Source: Planctomycetaceae bacterium
Lineage (GTDB): Bacteria > Planctomycetota > Planctomycetia > Isosphaerales > Isosphaeraceae
Direction: 5' to 3'
Length of the DNA stretch: 8,581 bases
NCBI GenBank assembly: GCA_019232645.1
Contig: JAFANO010000298.1
Span: forward strand, 1 to 8,581
Shown: positions 6,158-8,581 of the stretch, in pieces
Layout: each line of letters begins with the position of its first letter
Position numbering within the stretch: position 1 is the first letter of the stretch
Notes under the pieces: generated by a model
The model's input: the letters and a program-made list of their open reading frames with translations, nothing else
Database searches by the model: none
Told to the model about the DNA's origin: nothing
Translations under genes and position numbers: made by a program

Positions 6158-6175
6158 ACCCCGCGCCCGCGGGGT
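6158..6175. repeat. GC-rich hairpin in the mdh leader
   Basis: ACCCCGCG (6158-6165) and CGCGGGGT (6168-6175) are perfect inverted copies with a 2-nt spacer, giving seven pairs with a tetraloop. It lies about 43 bp upstream of the mdh start, in the probable 5' leader. It could influence mdh translation, or terminate transcription coming from the MFS gene upstream; no T-run is seen. Confidence 0.4.
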
Positions 6176-6378
6176 CGGGTCTGGGCTTGAAACAGACGCC
6201 TTCATCTCTACCGTCCACACCGACGGGTGCGCTCCTCGCATCCCCGAACATGCTTTCATCGCTGTCTTGGAGATCGGGAGGCTGGCGAGTCTTCATCGAG
6301 GCCCCAGTTCCGAGGCGGTTGCCCTGGGTCTCGAGAACGAGACCGCAGCCTCCCGACCACAGATGCTCATGGATGGGT

Positions 6379-6395
6379 GGTGGGCGGTGCCCACC
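6379..6395 (-). terminator. Hairpin just after the MFS transporter stop
   Basis: GGTGGGC (6379-6385) and GCCCACC (6389-6395) pair perfectly around a 3-nt loop, 7 nt beyond the transporter's TAG. It lacks a T-run. Position and sequence resemble the hairpin after cobS and partly the one after mdh, so it may be one of a dispersed family of GTGGG/CCCAC palindromes as well as a 3'-end structure. Confidence 0.45.
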
Positions 6396-6402
6396 CCACT
6401 GA

Positions 6403-7821
6403 CTATGGAGATGCTTTCGTCGGCGGCGCGGCCCTGAGCTTGACCTGCATCAGGGCCATCTCGCGGGGCAGGTGCCGGGTCCCGGCCAGCAGGACGATCC
6501 CCGAGAGCAAGAGTGCCGGGACCACGATGAGCAGGCCGGCGACGATGTTCTCGGGCGGATGGTCGCTGACCTGCGTCGGGACGGCGCCAAGGGACTGCAA
6601 GGCCCGGCCGACGCCGCTGGCCATCATCACCGGGTCGCCGAACATGTCGGCCGCCTTGCCGATCATCCAGGGGGACCAGATGTCGCCGAGGAAGTGCAAG
6701 GCGAAGATCGCGAGGGCGTAGGCCGCGGCGCGGAGGTTCGGCTGCACGACGTTGGCGATGATCGCGTTGCACGGGCCGGTGTTGATGAACATCAGCGTCT
6801 CGGCGGCGAAGATCGCGGCGAAGATCATCCGCCCTCGCGTCGCGAACAGCGCCGCCAGGACGAACGGGATCGAGCCGAGCATCGCGACGCCCGGGACGAC
6901 GAACAGCGCCTGGGGCCGCGACCGGGCCAGCCGGTCGGCCAGCCAGCCGCCGATCGACATCCCCAGGATGGCCGCGACGAAGGTCACCAGGCTGAGGATC
7001 GACGTCGCGCGGTCCTGGTCGAAGTGGCGGGTGTTGAACAGGTAGTTCGGCACCCAGACGAGCATCCCGCCGATGGCGAACGTGTAGGCCGCCATGCCGA
7101 TGACGGAGTAAGTGTACGACGCGTTGACCATCAGGTCGAGATAGTCCTCGCGGGTCGCCCCGGCCCGCTCGTGCGCCCGGAGCCGGTCGACGGAGACCTT
7201 CTCGCTGGCGCCCCGGACCGGCTCGGGCAGCACCAGCGCCACCAGGGCCGCGAGCAGGCTGGGGACGCCCGCGACGAAGAACGCCATATGCCAGTCATAT
7301 CGGGTCGCGACGTACGCGCCCAGCTTCAACCCCAGCGCGCTGCCCAGCGGCATGGCCAGGTAGAAGGCCGAGAGCAGCCGGGCACGCTGGTGTCGCGCGA
7401 AGAGGTCGAGCAGGAGCGTCGGCGCGATGACGCCGTAGGTCGCCTCGCCGACCCCCAGGACACTCCGCGCCAGCGCCAGGTGCCCGAAGTTCCGCGCCAG
7501 GCCGCTGCCGATCGTGGCCACGCTCCAGACGCCGACTCCCAGCCCGAGCAGCCAGGTCCGGCGGTAGCGGTCGCCCAGCCAGCCCATCGCGGGGCTGACG
7601 ACCGAGTAGCTGACCAGGAAGATACTGGCCAGCAGGCCCCATTGCTCATTGCTGATGTGGAACTCGCCCTTGATTTGGGGCTGCATCGACATCAGCACGT
7701 TGCGGTCGAGGTAGTCGAGCAGGTTCATCGCGAAGAGGACGGCGAACGTCGTCCCCGCCCATCGCGGCGTCGCGGCGGGAGGCCCCGTCTCCGACCCCAC
7801 CTCGTCTCCGGCGTGCAACAT
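6403..7821 (-). CDS. Spinster-like MFS transporter
   Basis: The 472-aa protein is a 12-helix major facilitator of the Spinster (SPNS) type; animal members export sphingosine-1-phosphate and lysophospholipids, and the bacterial substrate is unknown. Matching segments include NLLDYLDRNVLMSMQPQIK at 33-51, the loop 2-3 motif GWLGDRYRR at 80-88, LARSVLGVGEATYG at 117-130, IAPTLLLDLF at 132-141, LSAFYLAMPLGSALG at 150-164, MLVWVPNYL at 253-261 and LHFLGDIWSPWMIG at 375-388. Asp39, Arg119 and Glu126 correspond, as far as I recall, to the proton-coupling residues of the Hyphomonas homologue. The ATG at 7821 puts a short hydrophilic tail before helix 1, with GGGGA (complement of 7829-7833) 7 nt upstream. 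Longer in-frame starts at 7902 and 7983 would add Arg/Pro-rich sequence without a ribosome site. The mdh gene lies 287 bp downstream in the same direction. Confidence 0.92.
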   Translation of the reverse strand: MLHAGDEVGSETGPPAATPRWAGTTFAVLFAMNLLDYLDRNVLMSMQPQIKGEFHISNEQWGLLASIFLVSYSVVSPAMGWLGDRYRRTWLLGLGVGVWSVATIGSGLARNFGHLALARSVLGVGEATYGVIAPTLLLDLFARHQRARLLSAFYLAMPLGSALGLKLGAYVATRYDWHMAFFVAGVPSLLAALVALVLPEPVRGASEKVSVDRLRAHERAGATREDYLDLMVNASYTYSVIGMAAYTFAIGGMLVWVPNYLFNTRHFDQDRATSILSLVTFVAAILGMSIGGWLADRLARSRPQALFVVPGVAMLGSIPFVLAALFATRGRMIFAAIFAAETLMFINTGPCNAIIANVVQPNLRAAAYALAIFALHFLGDIWSPWMIGKAADMFGDPVMMASGVGRALQSLGAVPTQVSDHPPENIVAGLLIVVPALLLSGIVLLAGTRHLPREMALMQVKLRAAPPTKASP

Positions 7822-8004
7822 CTCGCAGTCCCCGTGGCGCGCCTCGCTCCTCCGCGCCCGGCCGTCGGGACGCGAGCGCCCCCGGCCAATCCGTGAAACC
7901 ATGGACAAGGCTGATGCTACGCCAAGGCTCGGGGGACGTCCAGGGGGAAGGGGGGCGCGGGGCTGAATCCGGGGCCCGCTCATCGAACCTCCGCGCGGCG
8001 GATG

Positions 8005-8025
8005 CCCCCGCCTTCAGGCGTGGGG
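8005..8025 (+). mobile_element. Possible right-end hairpin of an IS200/IS605-type (TnpB) element
   Basis: CCCCCGCC (8005-8012), loop TTCA, and GGCG then GGGG after a bulged T (8017-8025) form an eight-pair hairpin followed by AGGAG. Hairpins with a CCTTCAGG centre between C- and G-runs followed by AGGAG or similar are familiar at the right end of IS200/IS605 and IS1341 elements, where they overlap the tnpB 3' end and the guide RNA. Read as protein on the plus strand it gives DAPAFRRGEE, the kind of tail seen where tnpB runs into this hairpin. No tnpB body or tnpA is present between here and the transporter gene, so at most a remnant is left. Confidence 0.35.
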
Positions 8026-8045
8026 AGGAGCCGCGTGACCACCGC

Positions 8046-8061
8046 GTTGATCATGATCAAC
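8046..8061. repeat. Perfect 16-bp palindrome
   Basis: GTTGATCATGATCAAC is identical to its own reverse complement, with no spacer. It lies between the IS605-like hairpin and the 3' end of the IS4-family transposase remnant. It could be a dimeric-repressor operator, part of an insertion-sequence end or a target site. It contains the TTGAT pentamer used as target by some IS605-family elements, which may be coincidence. Confidence 0.5.
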
Positions 8062-8103
8062 ACCCTATACACTCGAACCATTCCACGTTCGCCTCAATAC
8101 CGT

Positions 8104-8581
8104 TCAACGAAGCATAACCACTGCATCCACAAAGGCTTTGTTCAGAGGCGGCACGCGCCGATGCTCAGGTCGTCCCTTCTTGAACTTCGACATCTTTCGC
8201 TTGACCACCCGAGGACTGATCCGGTTGCGCCGTACCTCATCATTCGTGCGCTCCTGCTGCATTTCCCACAACAGCCCCCGAGACCACTCCTCGAACCTTC
8301 GAGGGGTCGAGCTGTTACATCCCGGTGACCGGCACTTGAGGATCTGGGAGCGCCCCAGGAACGAGAGCCGATCCGGATCGAGCCCCGCCGACCCGGCCGC
8401 CTCGAACATTAGCGACCGGATCACGGAATGCCCCAGCGATACCGCGTAGATCCCCTGGATCACACCCGCTGGCGTCTCGCCCCGCGGGTGCACCGGCTTG
8501 GTCGGTCGCCTGAAGGGCTTGGCGAACGGCCTCGGCTGGAATCACCTGTTCGAGTCCCGCCAAGCGATCCAAGATCCGGCC
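8104..8581 (-). pseudogene. Internally deleted IS4-family transposase, 5' end outside the window
   Basis: Two pieces of one transposase are joined out of frame. From the window edge to about 8498 the frame reads DRLAGLEQVIPAEAVRQALQ then ATDQ, typical of the N-terminal start of IS4-family transposases. From about 8520 a second frame reads TKPVHPRGETPAGVIQGIYA, continuing through RSLMFEAAGSAGLDPDRLSF and NRISPRVVKRKMSKFKKGRP to TGA at 8106-8104, which is the usual C-terminal part after the catalytic domain. Everything between, including the DDE residues and the Y-R-E-K signature, is missing, so it cannot be an active transposase. The right terminal repeat would lie beyond the window; I could not define the left one. 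Confidence 0.75.

Noticed and set aside
5354..6190. 278-codon plus-strand frame opposite mdh
   Set aside because: Antisense shadow of a complete malate dehydrogenase with all catalytic residues.
6246..6420. Near-repeat ATGCTTTC(A/G)TCG at about 6250 and 6412
   Set aside because: Only 12 bases with a mismatch; not enough to distinguish from chance.
6472..7896. 474-codon plus-strand frame opposite the transporter
   Set aside because: Highly charged, low-complexity shadow of the well-supported Spinster-like gene; the equal length to the other shadow is coincidence.
1..8581. CRISPR array, rRNA or replication origin
   Set aside because: No regularly spaced repeats, no conserved rRNA segments and no DnaA-box cluster were seen; the A/T tract alone does not make an origin.

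Overview
The window is GC-rich bacterial DNA with strong G/C bias at third codon positions. The gene set (late cobalamin genes, a secreted Ig-like/Asp-box protein, an SF1-type malate dehydrogenase, a Spinster-like transporter and an IS4-family transposase with a C-terminus of a kind I associate with planctomycetes) fits a member of the Planctomycetota, perhaps Isosphaeraceae. That placement is inference from families and composition; no marker gene is present.

Left block, plus strand (1-3345). cobS (151-915) and cobU (1140-1670) encode two enzymes of cobalamin nucleotide-loop assembly. CobU makes AdoCbi-P and then AdoCbi-GDP, and CobS joins AdoCbi-GDP to alpha-ribazole. A 224-bp gap separates them and starts with a hairpin right at the cobS stop. 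46 bp after cobU a GTG-started gene with a good ribosome binding site (1717-3345) encodes an exported protein built from two copies of one module. Each copy carries an Asp-box-like motif and an Ig-like half, and a proline-rich linker joins them.

Middle block (3346-4482). More than 1.1 kb holds no gene I can name. It contains an extreme 44-bp A/T tract, a lower-GC reading frame interrupted by TGA, a structured segment around a small ORF, and two short minus-strand stretches that look like frameshifted coding remnants. I read it as a decayed or foreign insertion zone between convergent gene sets.

Right block, minus strand (4483-7821). A 138-aa four-helix membrane protein with a His-Ala-His motif, a complete 330-aa malate dehydrogenase (mdh) and a 472-aa Spinster-like MFS transporter lie in the same direction, separated by gaps of 223 and 287 bp. 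Hairpins with GTGGG/CCCAC-type arms lie downstream of MFS, mdh and cobS and may belong to one dispersed palindromic family.

Right edge (about 7990-8581). This is mobile-element debris: a hairpin resembling the right end of an IS200/IS605-type (TnpB) element, a perfect 16-bp palindrome, and an IS4-family transposase whose N-terminal start is joined directly, out of frame, to its C-terminal domain with the catalytic core missing.

I found no convincing new defence or mobile system, no CRISPR array and no tRNA or rRNA. The best leads are the module duplication in 1717-3345, the TGA-interrupted frame behind the A/T tract, the small frameshifted cistron overlapping the His-Ala-His membrane gene, and the scattered hairpins.
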